From contig JACQAP010000004.1 of NCBI GenBank assembly GCA_016194905.1, positions 92,908 to 156,907 of the forward strand: a stretch of DNA of 64,000 bases, written 5' to 3'. Each line of letters opens with the position of its first letter. Position 1 is the first letter of the stretch. Below, one piece after another: positions 1 to 7,773 of this stretch. The translations under genes and the position numbers were made by a program. Origin of the DNA: Betaproteobacteria bacterium. Lineage in GTDB: Bacteria > Pseudomonadota > Gammaproteobacteria > Burkholderiales > JACQAP01. The notes under the pieces are model-generated. The model was not told the DNA's origin, ran no database searches, and was given only the letters and a program-made list of their open reading frames with translations.

Positions 1-158
1 TCCAGCAACTGCGCGGTAACCCGGGTTCCCGCCTCCATTTCCTCTCGGATCGAGCGACGAGTTTCTTCGATCAGTAGATTCCCGGTCGCAATGGTAAACG
101 CGACGATCACCAGAGTAATGACCAGGTTGATTCGAACACGCAAGCTCATATTGCGCAT
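1..158 (-). CDS. Sensor histidine kinase, N-terminal fragment (runs off the window)
   Basis: Only the first ~52 codons are present and the gene continues beyond position 1. The product begins MRNMSLRVRINLVIT, followed by a hydrophobic stretch (LVITLVIVAFTIATGNLL) and then a charged segment (IEETRRSIREEMEAG). This is one membrane helix leading into a periplasmic region, typical of a membrane sensor kinase, but no catalytic domain is visible. Two in-frame ATGs exist, at 158 and 149. It starts 5 nt after the stop of the proline iminopeptidase gene, so it is probably the third gene of a tonB-pip-kinase operon. Kinases of this general form often lie beside PQQ or alcohol-dehydrogenase genes in betaproteobacteria. 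That link is inference. Confidence 0.6.
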   Translation of the reverse strand, partial: MRNMSLRVRINLVITLVIVAFTIATGNLLIEETRRSIREEMEAGTRVTAQLL

Positions 159-162
159 CGAT

Positions 163-1125
163 TCAGGGCTGGATACGAGCACGCATGCGCCGGGTCGCAG
201 CGCATAACGCCGCCGCAATTTCCGGCTGCAGCGCTGAATGGCCGCCGGTGGCGACTATGCGCAGTTCGGAGCCCTCAATGCCCTGCGCTACAGCGGCCGC
301 AGCCACGGGGCGACAGACCATATCCAATCTCCCTTGCACGATGGTCACAGGCTTGGTTCCTATCCGCCAAAGATTATCGGGCAATTCATTCGGTTGCAGG
401 AAGAAGTCGTTGGCAAGGAAATGCAGTTGAACCCTTACGCGCGCCAGGATTTCCTGCTGCGATGCCGCGCCTGCAGATGCGGATGGATTTGCGGGTTCCA
501 TGACTCTCGCTTCATAGTCGCACCAGCGTTTCGCCGCTGCCAGCGCGACTTCTTGCTCAGGACTATCTGTCTGGCGTCGATAGTGTTCGACGAGAGACCC
601 AACTGCGTCGCGGGCAAACTCCACCCAGGCCTCAGGAACGAAGCCCCGGACGCCGGACAGAAACCAGTCCACCTCCGCACGACTGCCTAAGAATACGCCG
701 CGCAATATCATTCCAGCGACTTGATCAGCATGCGACAGCGCATAAGCAAGACTCAGCGTGCTGCCCCATGAACCGCCGAACAACAACCAGCGCTCGACCT
801 TCAGATGCCGCCGCAACCTATCCATGTCGGCTATCAGATGCGGCGTTGTGTTTTCGGAGAGTGAACCAAGCGGTGTGCTTTGGCCGCAACCGCGCTGATC
901 GAACAGTATGATGCGATAGAAATCGGGATCGAAGAATCTGCGATGCGCGGGACGCGACTGGCTACCCGGACCGCCATGAACAAAAATCACCGGAATCCCG
1001 TGCGGATTTCCGCTTTCCTCGAAATAGACTCGATGACCGCCGCCGACATCGAGCAGATCGCGACGGTAAGGCTCGATCGGCGGGTAAAAAGCTTCACCGA
1101 CGGCCTGATTCTGGTCTACGACCAT
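163..1125 (-). CDS. pip: Proline iminopeptidase (prolyl aminopeptidase), alpha/beta hydrolase
   Basis: A 320-residue alpha/beta hydrolase that removes N-terminal proline from peptides in the cytoplasm. Family marks include the oxyanion segment HGGPG, DQRGCGQS and the nucleophile elbow GGSWGS with the catalytic Ser. The catalytic Asp lies in GRLDMV and the His in GGHSA near the C-terminus. Length and motif order match Pip (peptidase family S33). The reading frame is open for 60 codons upstream, but that part is Ser/Arg-rich and unlike the family, so the ATG at 1125 (MVVDQNQ) is preferred. It starts 19 nt after the tonB stop and ends 5 nt before the kinase start, which indicates one operon. Confidence 0.9.
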   Translation of the reverse strand: MVVDQNQAVGEAFYPPIEPYRRDLLDVGGGHRVYFEESGNPHGIPVIFVHGGPGSQSRPAHRRFFDPDFYRIILFDQRGCGQSTPLGSLSENTTPHLIADMDRLRRHLKVERWLLFGGSWGSTLSLAYALSHADQVAGMILRGVFLGSRAEVDWFLSGVRGFVPEAWVEFARDAVGSLVEHYRRQTDSPEQEVALAAAKRWCDYEARVMEPANPSASAGAASQQEILARVRVQLHFLANDFFLQPNELPDNLWRIGTKPVTIVQGRLDMVCRPVAAAAVAQGIEGSELRIVATGGHSALQPEIAAALCAATRRMRARIQP

Positions 1126-1144
1126 GGCCAGGTTGTTAGAGAGA

Positions 1145-2074
1145 TCAGGAGTCCAATCTGAACTTGATCGGCACGACGACCCAGACCGGGACCGGCTGTT
1201 CACCCCTCTTGACAGGCACGAATTTCCAGTTCTGCACCGCAGCCTGCGCGGCCTTGTCCAGTCTCGGAAAACCGGAACTTTGTTTGAGTTCGACAGTGAC
1301 CGCATCGCCCGTTATGGTGACAAATACCCGCAACAGCACGGTGCCCTGCTCGCTCAGGTGGCGCGACATGTTTGGATACGACGGCTTGGGATTGCGCAGA
1401 TAGATTGCCGCCAGCATTTGGGAGGTCATGGTGACCTCCTCTGGCTCATCCGCTGACTGTCGGGGCGCCACGGTAATCGGCTTTGGTTCGGGGACAGTAA
1501 CGATCGCCGTCGCCGGCGGGCTGGGGGGCGCCTGCGGACTCGGCGGTACCGGCACTTCGGCAATGGCACGCGGCGGTGGCTCTGGTCGGGGCTCGATTTT
1601 CGGTTCGGGCTTGATCTCCACTCTGGGCTCGGCCTTGGGTTCCGGACGCAGTTCTGGCTTCGGCACCACAAACTCCGGCTTCGGTTCAGCACGCGGTGCC
1701 CGAATGATCTCTGCGAGAGGAACCGCGGGTGCCTCGGGTTGCGGTTGTCGCAACAGCGGTTCGGGCGTTGGCCCGGGTAGCGGTTGTCGCACTATCGGCT
1801 CGGGAATAGATTCAACCTTCGGCTCTACGGTTTTCGGTGGAACGACCGGCTTTTCCTGAATACGTGGAATCGGGGGTGCTGCCTCCGGGACGATCTCCAC
1901 CTCCAATACCCGCGGCGTCTCAATCGGGATGGAGCGGAAACCGGGTACAAATGCGATCAAGGCCGCGTGGATCACCACCGAGACGGCAAACGCCACCTTG
2001 AAGGGGCGCTCGCGGTACCAGTCGGTCATTGGCGAGGGGAAATAAGTACCTCTGTCGAGAGCGGCGTCAGACAT
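1145..2074 (-). CDS. tonB: TonB-family energy transducer
   Basis: A 309-residue TonB protein that couples the inner-membrane proton gradient to outer-membrane receptors. An N-terminal membrane anchor (VAFAVSVVIHAALIAF) is followed by a long Pro/Glu/Lys-rich periplasmic linker. The C-terminal TonB fold shows YPNMSRHLSEQGTVLLRVFV, SSGFPRLDKAAQAAV and NWKFVPVKRG. An in-frame ATG exists upstream at 2137, but the ATG at 2074 gives a normal N-terminus; MTDWYRERP at 2029 is another possible start. No exbB or exbD is adjacent. It is divergent from pqqA across ~235 bp, so a role in uptake of PQQ or of a metal used by quinoproteins is possible, but this is inference from position only. Confidence 0.85.
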   Translation of the reverse strand: MSDAALDRGTYFPSPMTDWYRERPFKVAFAVSVVIHAALIAFVPGFRSIPIETPRVLEVEIVPEAAPPIPRIQEKPVVPPKTVEPKVESIPEPIVRQPLPGPTPEPLLRQPQPEAPAVPLAEIIRAPRAEPKPEFVVPKPELRPEPKAEPRVEIKPEPKIEPRPEPPPRAIAEVPVPPSPQAPPSPPATAIVTVPEPKPITVAPRQSADEPEEVTMTSQMLAAIYLRNPKPSYPNMSRHLSEQGTVLLRVFVTITGDAVTVELKQSSGFPRLDKAAQAAVQNWKFVPVKRGEQPVPVWVVVPIKFRLDS

Positions 2075-2224
2075 GTTCGAAGGGTAGAGAAGCCGTTGAG
2101 GTAAGTAAAGTTGAGCCGCCAAACTAATGAAAATCATGATGCCGAATTGGTGATTTTCGTAGGGGCCAGAAGCTCGGACTTTCCGGAGAATGGCATTGAC
2201 TCACCGGACAATGTACCCGCTGCC

Positions 2225-2240
2225 AGTCTGGCAGCAGACT
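2225..2240. promoter_or_regulatory. Perfect inverted repeat between tonB and pqqA (candidate operator)
   Basis: AGTCTG-gcag-CAGACT is a perfect 6-bp dyad with a 4-bp centre. It lies about 45-60 bp upstream of a TACAAT box (2284-2289) preceding pqqA, a suitable position for an activator or a divergently acting regulator. No known protein is assigned to it. Confidence 0.4.
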
Positions 2241-2260
2241 TGGTCTGGTGATTCGGCAGC

Positions 2261-2289
2261 TTCGGGAAACATCCCGCTGATTCTACAAT
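2261..2289 (+). promoter_or_regulatory. Candidate pqqA promoter
   Basis: TACAAT at 2284-2289 is a good -10 box about 20 nt upstream of the pqqA start. The hexamer 17 bp upstream, TTCGGG at 2261-2266, is a poor -35. A strong -10 with a weak -35 suggests dependence on an activator, possibly acting at the dyad at 2225-2240. This is read by eye and untested. Confidence 0.4.
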
Positions 2290-2309
2290 TTAAACTTCTG
2301 GAGAAAACT

Positions 2310-2381
2310 ATGTGGAGCAAGCCTGAGTACACCGAAATGCGTTTCGGCTTCGAAGTCACGATGTACATCGCCAACCGCTAA
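2310..2381 (+). CDS. pqqA: PqqA, precursor peptide of pyrroloquinoline quinone
   Basis: A 23-residue peptide, [12 protein letters not shown] followed by [11 protein letters not shown]. It carries the invariant E-x3-Y pair (Glu15 and Tyr19) whose side chains become the PQQ skeleton. A CTGGAG ribosome-binding site lies just upstream at about 2298-2303. It is the first gene of a pqqABCDE cluster and is separated from pqqB by 75 nt containing a terminator-like hairpin, which would give more pqqA message than downstream message. PqqE joins the Glu and Tyr while PqqD presents the peptide. The protease that excises the crosslinked dipeptide (PqqF-type) is not in this window. Confidence 0.95.
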   Translation: MWSKPEYTEMRFGFEVTMYIANR

Positions 2382-2403
2382 GTTAACAGCGTTGGGCTTG
2401 GCC

Positions 2404-2430
2404 AAAAGCCCCATCACGGGGCTTTTGTCT
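2404..2430 (+). terminator. Hairpin between pqqA and pqqB (attenuator-like terminator)
   Basis: A perfect 9-bp stem AAAAGCCCC / GGGGCTTTT (2404-2412 and 2418-2426) with a 5-nt loop is followed by a T-rich tract. It sits 22 nt after the pqqA stop and inside the pqq operon, so it probably limits read-through into pqqBCDE or protects the short pqqA mRNA. Confidence 0.8.
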
Positions 2431-2456
2431 TTCTTGCGGGGCCTTTCAGCGAACCA

Positions 2457-3377
2457 ATGGCGATGAGAATAAGGGTATTGGGCGCATCGGCAGGCGGCGG
2501 GTTTCCGCAGTGGAACTGCAATTGCCGCAACTGCGACGGCGTGCGCAAGGGCAATCTGCGTGCCACGCCGCGCACGCAATCTTCAATCGCGGTCAGCGCC
2601 GACAACATCAACTGGATCCTGTTCAACGCTTCTCCCGATCTGCTCGCGCAATACAAAGGTTTTGCTGAGCTGCAACCCGGCCGGGCGATTCGCGATACGG
2701 CAATCCGCTCCGTCGTACTGATGGACGCGCAAATAGACCACACCACCGGCCTGCTGATGCTGCGCGAAGGACGCCCACTGGAAATCTATTGCACGGACAT
2801 GGCGCGCGAAGACCTCAGCACCGGCAATCCCCTGTTCAAGATTCTGGGGCACTATTGCGGCGTAAACTGGCACAAGGTCCCAACCGGACGCGGCAACAGC
2901 TTTCCGGTGATCGGCGCCGAGGAACTCACCTTTACTGCGGTACCGTTGAAGAGCAATGCGCCCCCTTATTCGCCGCACCGCGACAACCCGCATGAGGGCG
3001 ACAATATCGGCATGCGCATCGCCGACCCGCGCTCTGGGAAAGTATTGTTCTATGCACCCGGACTCGGAGAGATCGAACCCCACCTCGAACCATTCCTCGA
3101 AGAAGCGGATGTCCTGATGGTGGATGGTACATTCTGGACGGACGACGAAATGATCAGACTTGGCCTCTCCAAAAAACACGCCCGCGACATCGGTCACCTG
3201 CCGCAATCGGGAGCCGGCGGCATGATCGAAGTGCTTAAGCCGTTGAAAGCGTCGCGCAAGATCCTCATCCACATCAACAACACCAACCCCATCCTCGACG
3301 AGGACTCGGACGAACGCAGGCAGCTCGCCAGCGCGGGCATCGAAGTCGCGTATGACGGCATGGACGTGAAGCTCTGA
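2457..3377 (+). CDS. pqqB: PqqB, metallo-beta-lactamase-fold PQQ biosynthesis protein
   Basis: A 306-residue protein of the PqqB family. It begins with the conserved [19 protein letters not shown] and continues NCRNCDGVR, whose cysteines bind a structural metal. The family has a beta-lactamase fold and is reported to act as an iron-dependent hydroxylase on the tyrosine-derived intermediate before Pqq[16 protein letters not shown] lies at the position of the metal-site motif, and LPQSGAGGM and HINNTNPI near the C-terminus are family signatures. Start: ATG at 2457, with an alternative ATG two codons later at 2463; no strong Shine-Dalgarno is visible for either. The gene ends 13 nt before pqqC. 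Confidence 0.95.
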   Translation: MAMRIRVLGASAGGGFPQWNCNCRNCDGVRKGNLRATPRTQSSIAVSADNINWILFNASPDLLAQYKGFAELQPGRAIRDTAIRSVVLMDAQIDHTTGLLMLREGRPLEIYCTDMAREDLSTGNPLFKILGHYCGVNWHKVPTGRGNSFPVIGAEELTFTAVPLKSNAPPYSPHRDNPHEGDNIGMRIADPRSGKVLFYAPGLGEIEPHLEPFLEEADVLMVDGTFWTDDEMIRLGLSKKHARDIGHLPQSGAGGMIEVLKPLKASRKILIHINNTNPILDEDSDERRQLASAGIEVAYDGMDVKL

Positions 3378-3390
3378 GCTGGAGAAGAAC

Positions 3391-4110
3391 ATGGGTGCCG
3401 CCGACAATCTGCCGTGGAACAAGCAGGAATTCGAAGCCGAACTGCGCGCCAAGGGCAAGCGCTATCACATCCATCACCCGTTCCACATCGCCATGAACAG
3501 CGGCAAGTGCACTCGGGAACAGGTGCAGGGCTGGGTTTATAACCGCTTCTACTATCAGATCAGCATCCCGATCAAGGACGCGGCCGTTCTCGCCAACATG
3601 CCCGATCGCGATCAGCGCCGAAAATGGATTCAGCGCATTATCGATCACGACGGCATAGAGGGGCAGGAAGGCGGCATCGAAGCCTGGTTGCGGCTCGCCG
3701 AGGCCTGCGGTCTCAGGCGCGAAGATGTCACCTCGCTCAAATACGTGCTGCCGGGGGTGCGTTTCGCCGTGGATGCCTATGTCAACTTCGCGCGACGCGC
3801 CCCGTGGCAGGAAGCAGCCTGCTCCTCGTTAACCGAATTGTTCGCGCCGGAAATCCACAAGAGGCGGCTGGAGAACTGGCCGCAACACTATCCGTGGATA
3901 GAGCCGGAAGGCTATGCCTACTTCCGCAAGCGCCTGTCGGAAGCCCGCCGCGATGTCGAACACGGTCTGCAGATCACGCTCGAGTATTTTAAAACGCGCG
4001 CGGAGCAGGAACGTGCACTGGGCATCCTGCAGTTCAAGCTCGACGTGCTGTGGAGCATGCTCGATGCAATGCAGATCAACTACGGCATCGGTGACACCCG
4101 GCATGTCTGA
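3391..4110 (+). CDS. pqqC: PqqC, pyrroloquinoline-quinone synthase
   Basis: A 239-residue all-helical cofactor-less oxidase that performs the last step of PQQ synthesis, ring closure and an eight-electron oxidation using O2. It shows the conserved block [16 protein letters not shown], then [19 protein letters not shown] and the C-terminal [18 protein letters not shown]. Length matches stand-alone PqqC, so it is not fused to PqqD as in some methylotrophs. A GGAGAAG ribosome-binding site lies just before the ATG. The 3' end overlaps pqqD by 8 nt, which suggests translational coupling. Confidence 0.96.
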   Translation: MGAADNLPWNKQEFEAELRAKGKRYHIHHPFHIAMNSGKCTREQVQGWVYNRFYYQISIPIKDAAVLANMPDRDQRRKWIQRIIDHDGIEGQEGGIEAWLRLAEACGLRREDVTSLKYVLPGVRFAVDAYVNFARRAPWQEAACSSLTELFAPEIHKRRLENWPQHYPWIEPEGYAYFRKRLSEARRDVEHGLQITLEYFKTRAEQERALGILQFKLDVLWSMLDAMQINYGIGDTRHV

Positions 4111-4396
4111 AACCGCGCCATTCACGGACGACACGGTATTCGAACTGCAGCGCCACTTCCGCTTTCAGTGGGAACCGGCACAACAGGGTTTCGTACTGCT
4201 TTACCCGGAGGGCATGGTGAAACTGCCCGGCAGCTCCGGCGAAATCATGAAGCGGATCGACGGCAAATTAACCGTGCGCGGTATCGTCGAAGATTTGCAA
4301 ACCACATTTCCCGGTACGGACCTGCGAGGGGACGTCATCGGATTCCTGGAGCATGTACATGGAAAAGGCTGGATCCGTCCCAAGCAAGCCGGGTAA
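4103..4396 (+). CDS. pqqD: PqqD, peptide chaperone for PqqA
   Basis: A 97-residue protein with the PqqD/RRE fold, [15 protein letters not shown] onward. It contains [20 protein letters not shown] and [15 protein letters not shown], the usual family core. PqqD binds the ribosomal peptide PqqA and delivers it to the radical SAM enzyme PqqE. The start ATG at 4103 lies inside the last codons of pqqC. The 3' end overlaps pqqE by 44 nt, an unusually long overlap that implies tight coupling of the chaperone with its enzyme; a shorter overlap of 38 nt results if PqqE starts at 4359. Confidence 0.93.
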   Translation: MSETAPFTDDTVFELQRHFRFQWEPAQQGFVLLYPEGMVKLPGSSGEIMKRIDGKLTVRGIVEDLQTTFPGTDLRGDVIGFLEHVHGKGWIRPKQAG

Positions 4397-5504
4397 TCCG
4401 CTGTGGTTGCTGGCTGAAGTCACGTACAAGTGCCCTTTGCACTGCGTGTTCTGCTACAACCCGGTGGACTACACGCGTTACGGCGAAGAGTTGTCAACCG
4501 GCGACTGGCTGCGGGTGTTGCGGCAGGGGCGCGAACTCGGCGCCACGCAGCTCGGGTTTTCGGGGGGCGAGCCGCTGGTACGCGACGATCTCGAAATCAT
4601 GGTTTCCGAGGCGCGCAAGCTCGGCTATTACTCGAACCTGATCACCTCGGGGGTCGGCCTCAACGAGAAGCGCATTGCCGCTTTCAAGGAGGGCGGGCTC
4701 GATCACATCCAGCTTTCGTTCCAGGATTCGACCCGGGAAATGAACGATTTCCTGTCGAGCACCAAGACCTTCGATCTGAAGCAGAAAGTGGCGAAGCTGA
4801 TCAAGCAGTACGACTACCCTATGGTGCTCAATTGCGTTCTGCACCGCCACAACATCGATCACGTGCAGCAGATACTGGAAATGGCCGAAGCCATGGATGC
4901 CGAGTACGTGGAGCTGGCCAACACCCAGTATTACGGCTGGGCGTACGTCAACCGGGATCAGCTGCTGCCGACGCGCGACCAACTCAAGCGCGCCGAGGAG
5001 GTGACCAACAAGTTCCGCGAACGTGTGGGCAACAAAATGCGGATCTTCTTCGTGGTCCCCGATTATTACGAAGAACGCCCGAAGGCATGCATGAACGGCT
5101 GGGGGGCGCTGTTCCTCACCATAACCGCCGACGGCCTGGCACTTCCCTGTCATGAGGCGCGCATGCTGCCGGGGCTCGCCTTTCCGAACGTGCGCGAACA
5201 CGACCTAGACTGGATTTGGTACGACTCTCCCGGCTTCAATGCCTATCGCGGCGATTCCTGGATGAAGGAGCCCTGCCGTTCCTGTCCGGAAAAAGTGAAG
5301 GACTTCGGCGGCTGCCGCTGCCAGGCCTACATGCTGACCGGCGATGCGACCAACACCGATCCCGTATGCGGATTGTCGCCCCTGCATCATCTGGTCACCG
5401 ACGTGGTCGACAAGGCCCAAACGCCTGCGCTGAAAGTCGACGTTAAACCAATCCTGTTCCGCGACGACAAGAATTCCCGCGCCTTGAGCAAGACGCCGGT
5501 CTAG
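4353..5504 (+). CDS. pqqE: PqqE, radical SAM/SPASM enzyme crosslinking PqqA
   Basis: A 383-residue radical SAM enzyme that forms the carbon-carbon bond between Glu and Tyr of PqqA. The SAM [4Fe-4S] motif CPLHCVFC gives C27, C31 and C34 (C-x3-C-x2-C). GFSGGEPL follows as the GGE motif. The C-terminal SPASM region has LPCHEARMLPGL, CRSCPEK, GGCRCQ and TDPVC, which hold the auxiliary clusters. Full family length. Start: ATG at 4353, alternative ATG at 4359 (MEKAGS). It is the last biosynthetic gene; a 16-nt gap leads to the ABC transporter genes, which are probably in the same transcript. Confidence 0.96.
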   Translation: MYMEKAGSVPSKPGNPLWLLAEVTYKCPLHCVFCYNPVDYTRYGEELSTGDWLRVLRQGRELGATQLGFSGGEPLVRDDLEIMVSEARKLGYYSNLITSGVGLNEKRIAAFKEGGLDHIQLSFQDSTREMNDFLSSTKTFDLKQKVAKLIKQYDYPMVLNCVLHRHNIDHVQQILEMAEAMDAEYVELANTQYYGWAYVNRDQLLPTRDQLKRAEEVTNKFRERVGNKMRIFFVVPDYYEERPKACMNGWGALFLTITADGLALPCHEARMLPGLAFPNVREHDLDWIWYDSPGFNAYRGDSWMKEPCRSCPEKVKDFGGCRCQAYMLTGDATNTDPVCGLSPLHHLVTDVVDKAQTPALKVDVKPILFRDDKNSRALSKTPV

Positions 5505-5520
5505 TCCACACTCTCGCGCC

Positions 5521-6453
5521 ATGAACCCGGCGCCACCTACCCTGTTGGCCGTAAATGCCAGCGGCCTCGTCAAGCGTTACGGCGATGTACTCGCCGTCAA
5601 CGGCCTCGATCTCGAAATCCCGGCAGGGCAATTCTTCGGGCTGCTCGGGCCGAACGGCTCCGGCAAGACTTCCACGATCCACATGCTTGCCACACTTATT
5701 CGCCCAACCGGTGGCAACGCAACCGTATTCGGGAACGATGTTGTAAGCGATGCCGTGGCAACTCGTGCTTCGATCGGCCTCGTGTTCCAGGAATCAGCGC
5801 TCGACCGCACTTTGTCCATCGCGGAAAACCTGCGCTTCGCCGGTCTGCTCTACAACCTGCCTTCCAAGGTCATCGAAGAACGCGCCGCGGAACTCCTCGA
5901 ACTGTTCGGGCTGGCGGACAAACGCAACCGGCCGGTCGGATCGCTGTCGGGCGGCATGCGCCGCGCGCTGGATATCGTGCGCGGTGTCATTCACCATCCG
6001 AAAATTCTCTTCCTCGACGAGCCGACCATCGGACTCGATCTGCCGAACCGCCGCAAGATATGGCGTTTCATCGAAAATCTGCGTGCACAGACCGGGATGA
6101 CCGTCCTGCTCACCACCCACTACCTTGAGGAAGCCGACAGTTGCGACCGGGTCGCTTTCCTCAAAAGCGGCAAACTCGTGAGAAGCGGATCCCCGGCCCA
6201 GATGGTTGCAAGCCTCGGACGGTACATCGTCGAAATCGAAAGCCCCGATGTCGAAACGCTCGCGCAACGGCTCGCGCCGGCGTTCGGGACCTGCCTGCGC
6301 GATGGCGATGTCGCCTGTTTCCGTTACGCGGACGACGACGTCACACGCCTGGCCGGCCTGCAATCCGAACCCGGCATTCAGGTCCGCGCGTTGCGCTGGC
6401 GGCAGCCGAATCTCAACGACGTATTCCTGTGGGTCGCGGAAGGGAAGGCGTGA
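5521..6453 (+). CDS. ABC-2 type exporter, ATP-binding subunit (PQQ-cluster associated)
   Basis: A 310-residue DrrA-like ATPase. The Walker A GPNGSGKT is at residues 43-50, the signature is LSGGMRR, the Walker B with catalytic Glu is ILFLDEPTIGLD, and the switch His lies in TTHYLEEAD. The C-terminal ~80 residues form the extra domain usual in drug and lipid exporters. Its stop overlaps the start of the permease gene (TGATG). Exporters of this kind lie beside PQQ genes or quinoprotein dehydrogenases in several proteobacteria, where efflux of alcohols or toxic intermediates has been proposed (PedBC-like). PQQ itself is another possible substrate. The substrate here is unknown. Confidence 0.88.
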   Translation: MNPAPPTLLAVNASGLVKRYGDVLAVNGLDLEIPAGQFFGLLGPNGSGKTSTIHMLATLIRPTGGNATVFGNDVVSDAVATRASIGLVFQESALDRTLSIAENLRFAGLLYNLPSKVIEERAAELLELFGLADKRNRPVGSLSGGMRRALDIVRGVIHHPKILFLDEPTIGLDLPNRRKIWRFIENLRAQTGMTVLLTTHYLEEADSCDRVAFLKSGKLVRSGSPAQMVASLGRYIVEIESPDVETLAQRLAPAFGTCLRDGDVACFRYADDDVTRLAGLQSEPGIQVRALRWRQPNLNDVFLWVAEGKA

Positions 6454-7265
6454 TGGCGCACTGGCGGCCGGTCTATGCGGTGCTCGAGCGCGAGGTGGTG
6501 CGCATGTTCCGCCAGCGCACCCGGCTGGTATCCGCGATGGTGCGCCCATTGATCTGGCTGTTCGTGATCGGTGCGGGTTTCGGTACGGTACTGCAACAGT
6601 CCGGTGGCGTCAGCTACCAGCAATTCCTCGTGCCGGGGGTTTTGGGGATGACGATGCTGTTCGGTGCCATGCTCGCGGCGCTGACGATGATATACGATAA
6701 GGAATCCGGCGTGATGCGCATGCTGATCGTGGCGCCCTTCCCTCACTATTGGATCGTCGTCGCCAAGATGCTGGCGGCCGCGCTCGCCGCCATTCTGCAG
6801 GCATTGTTGCTGTTGATTTTGCTCGCCGCGCTGGGTTATCTGGATTCGCAAATCCGCTTCGGCCCGCTGGCGTTAGGACTGCTGGCGACCTCGGCAGCTT
6901 GTGCAGGCATCGGCATGCTGGTGGCTGCGTTCACGCGCACGCTGGATAATTTCGCGGCCATCATGAATTTCGTCATCTTCCCGGTGTTTTTCCTCTCCGG
7001 GTCCTTGTATCCGGTAAGCCACCTGCCCACTGCGCTCAAGATTGTGGCCCTGCTCAATCCCTACACCTACGGGGTGGACCTGCTCAAGCATGCCGTGCTC
7101 GGCGTGCTTCCTTCCGGAATGGGAGCGGATTTTGCGATATCGACCAACATCGCAGTGCTGGCCGGATTTACTGCAGCCGCATTGGTTGTTGCAAGCTGGC
7201 GATTCTCCCGCGAGAGTGCCTACGAGCCGATGATCCACATCCTCACCGGGAAACGCGACGGTTGA
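6453..7265 (+). CDS. ABC-2 type exporter, permease subunit (PedC-like)
   Basis: A 270-residue membrane protein with about six helices. It includes LIWLFVIGAGFGTVL, FGAMLAALTMIYDKESG, LAAILQALLLLILLAALG and FPVFFLSGSLYPVSHLP, the usual ABC2_membrane core with its FLSGxLYP signature. The ATG shares bases with the stop of the ATPase gene, so the two are translated together. It resembles the permease family found only next to PQQ synthesis or PQQ-dependent alcohol dehydrogenase genes, of which PedC is the named member; this is recalled similarity and was not searched. It ends 26 nt before the convergent slyD gene, with no clear terminator between them. Confidence 0.87.
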   Translation: MAHWRPVYAVLEREVVRMFRQRTRLVSAMVRPLIWLFVIGAGFGTVLQQSGGVSYQQFLVPGVLGMTMLFGAMLAALTMIYDKESGVMRMLIVAPFPHYWIVVAKMLAAALAAILQALLLLILLAALGYLDSQIRFGPLALGLLATSAACAGIGMLVAAFTRTLDNFAAIMNFVIFPVFFLSGSLYPVSHLPTALKIVALLNPYTYGVDLLKHAVLGVLPSGMGADFAISTNIAVLAGFTAAALVVASWRFSRESAYEPMIHILTGKRDG

Positions 7266-7291
7266 AACAAGAAACGCCGCCGGCGTGGCGA

Positions 7292-7771
7292 TCAATGGTG
7301 ATGTCCTTCCGGACCGTGCACGTGGCCATGATGGAGTTCTTCGCGAGTGGCGGCACGCACTTCGGTCACGGTGCCGGAAAACACCAGCGTCTGTCCGGCC
7401 AGCGGATGGTTGCCATCGACGACGACCATGTCATCCGCGATTTCCGTCACCGTGTAAAGGGTGTAATCGTTGGAGCCCTCGATCGCGCCTTCGAATTGCA
7501 TGCCGACCGAAATGTTTTCCGGAAACAGATTTTTCGGCTCGGTGCGCACCATGTTCGCTTCGTATTCCCCGAAGGCGTCGTCCGGCTCAAGCGTCACCTT
7601 GCAGTTATCGCCGACACTTTTGCCCTGGAGCGCGCTTTCGACTAATGGAAAGATGCCGTCATACGCGCCATGGAGATAGGTGATGGGTGCCTTGGTTTTT
7701 TCGATCACCTTGCCACTGGCATCCGACAACTCATAGTTCAGAGACACAACCGTATCCTTGCCGATCTGCAT
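7292..7771 (-). CDS. slyD: SlyD-type FKBP peptidyl-prolyl isomerase
   Basis: A 159-residue FKBP-fold prolyl isomerase and chaperone. The start MQIGKDTVVSLNYEL, the motif YLHGAYDGIFPLVESAL, the inserted-in-flap domain and PDDAFGEYE match SlyD. The histidine-rich tail HHGHVHGPEGHHH resembles the nickel-binding tail of SlyD, though shorter. The reading frame extends upstream across the end of bcp, but the ATG at 7771 gives the family N-terminus. The bcp stop and the slyD start are separated by only 2 nt, so bcp and slyD form an operon. Confidence 0.92.
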   Translation of the reverse strand: MQIGKDTVVSLNYELSDASGKVIEKTKAPITYLHGAYDGIFPLVESALQGKSVGDNCKVTLEPDDAFGEYEANMVRTEPKNLFPENISVGMQFEGAIEGSNDYTLYTVTEIADDMVVVDGNHPLAGQTLVFSGTVTEVRAATREELHHGHVHGPEGHHH

Positions 7772-7773
7772 GC

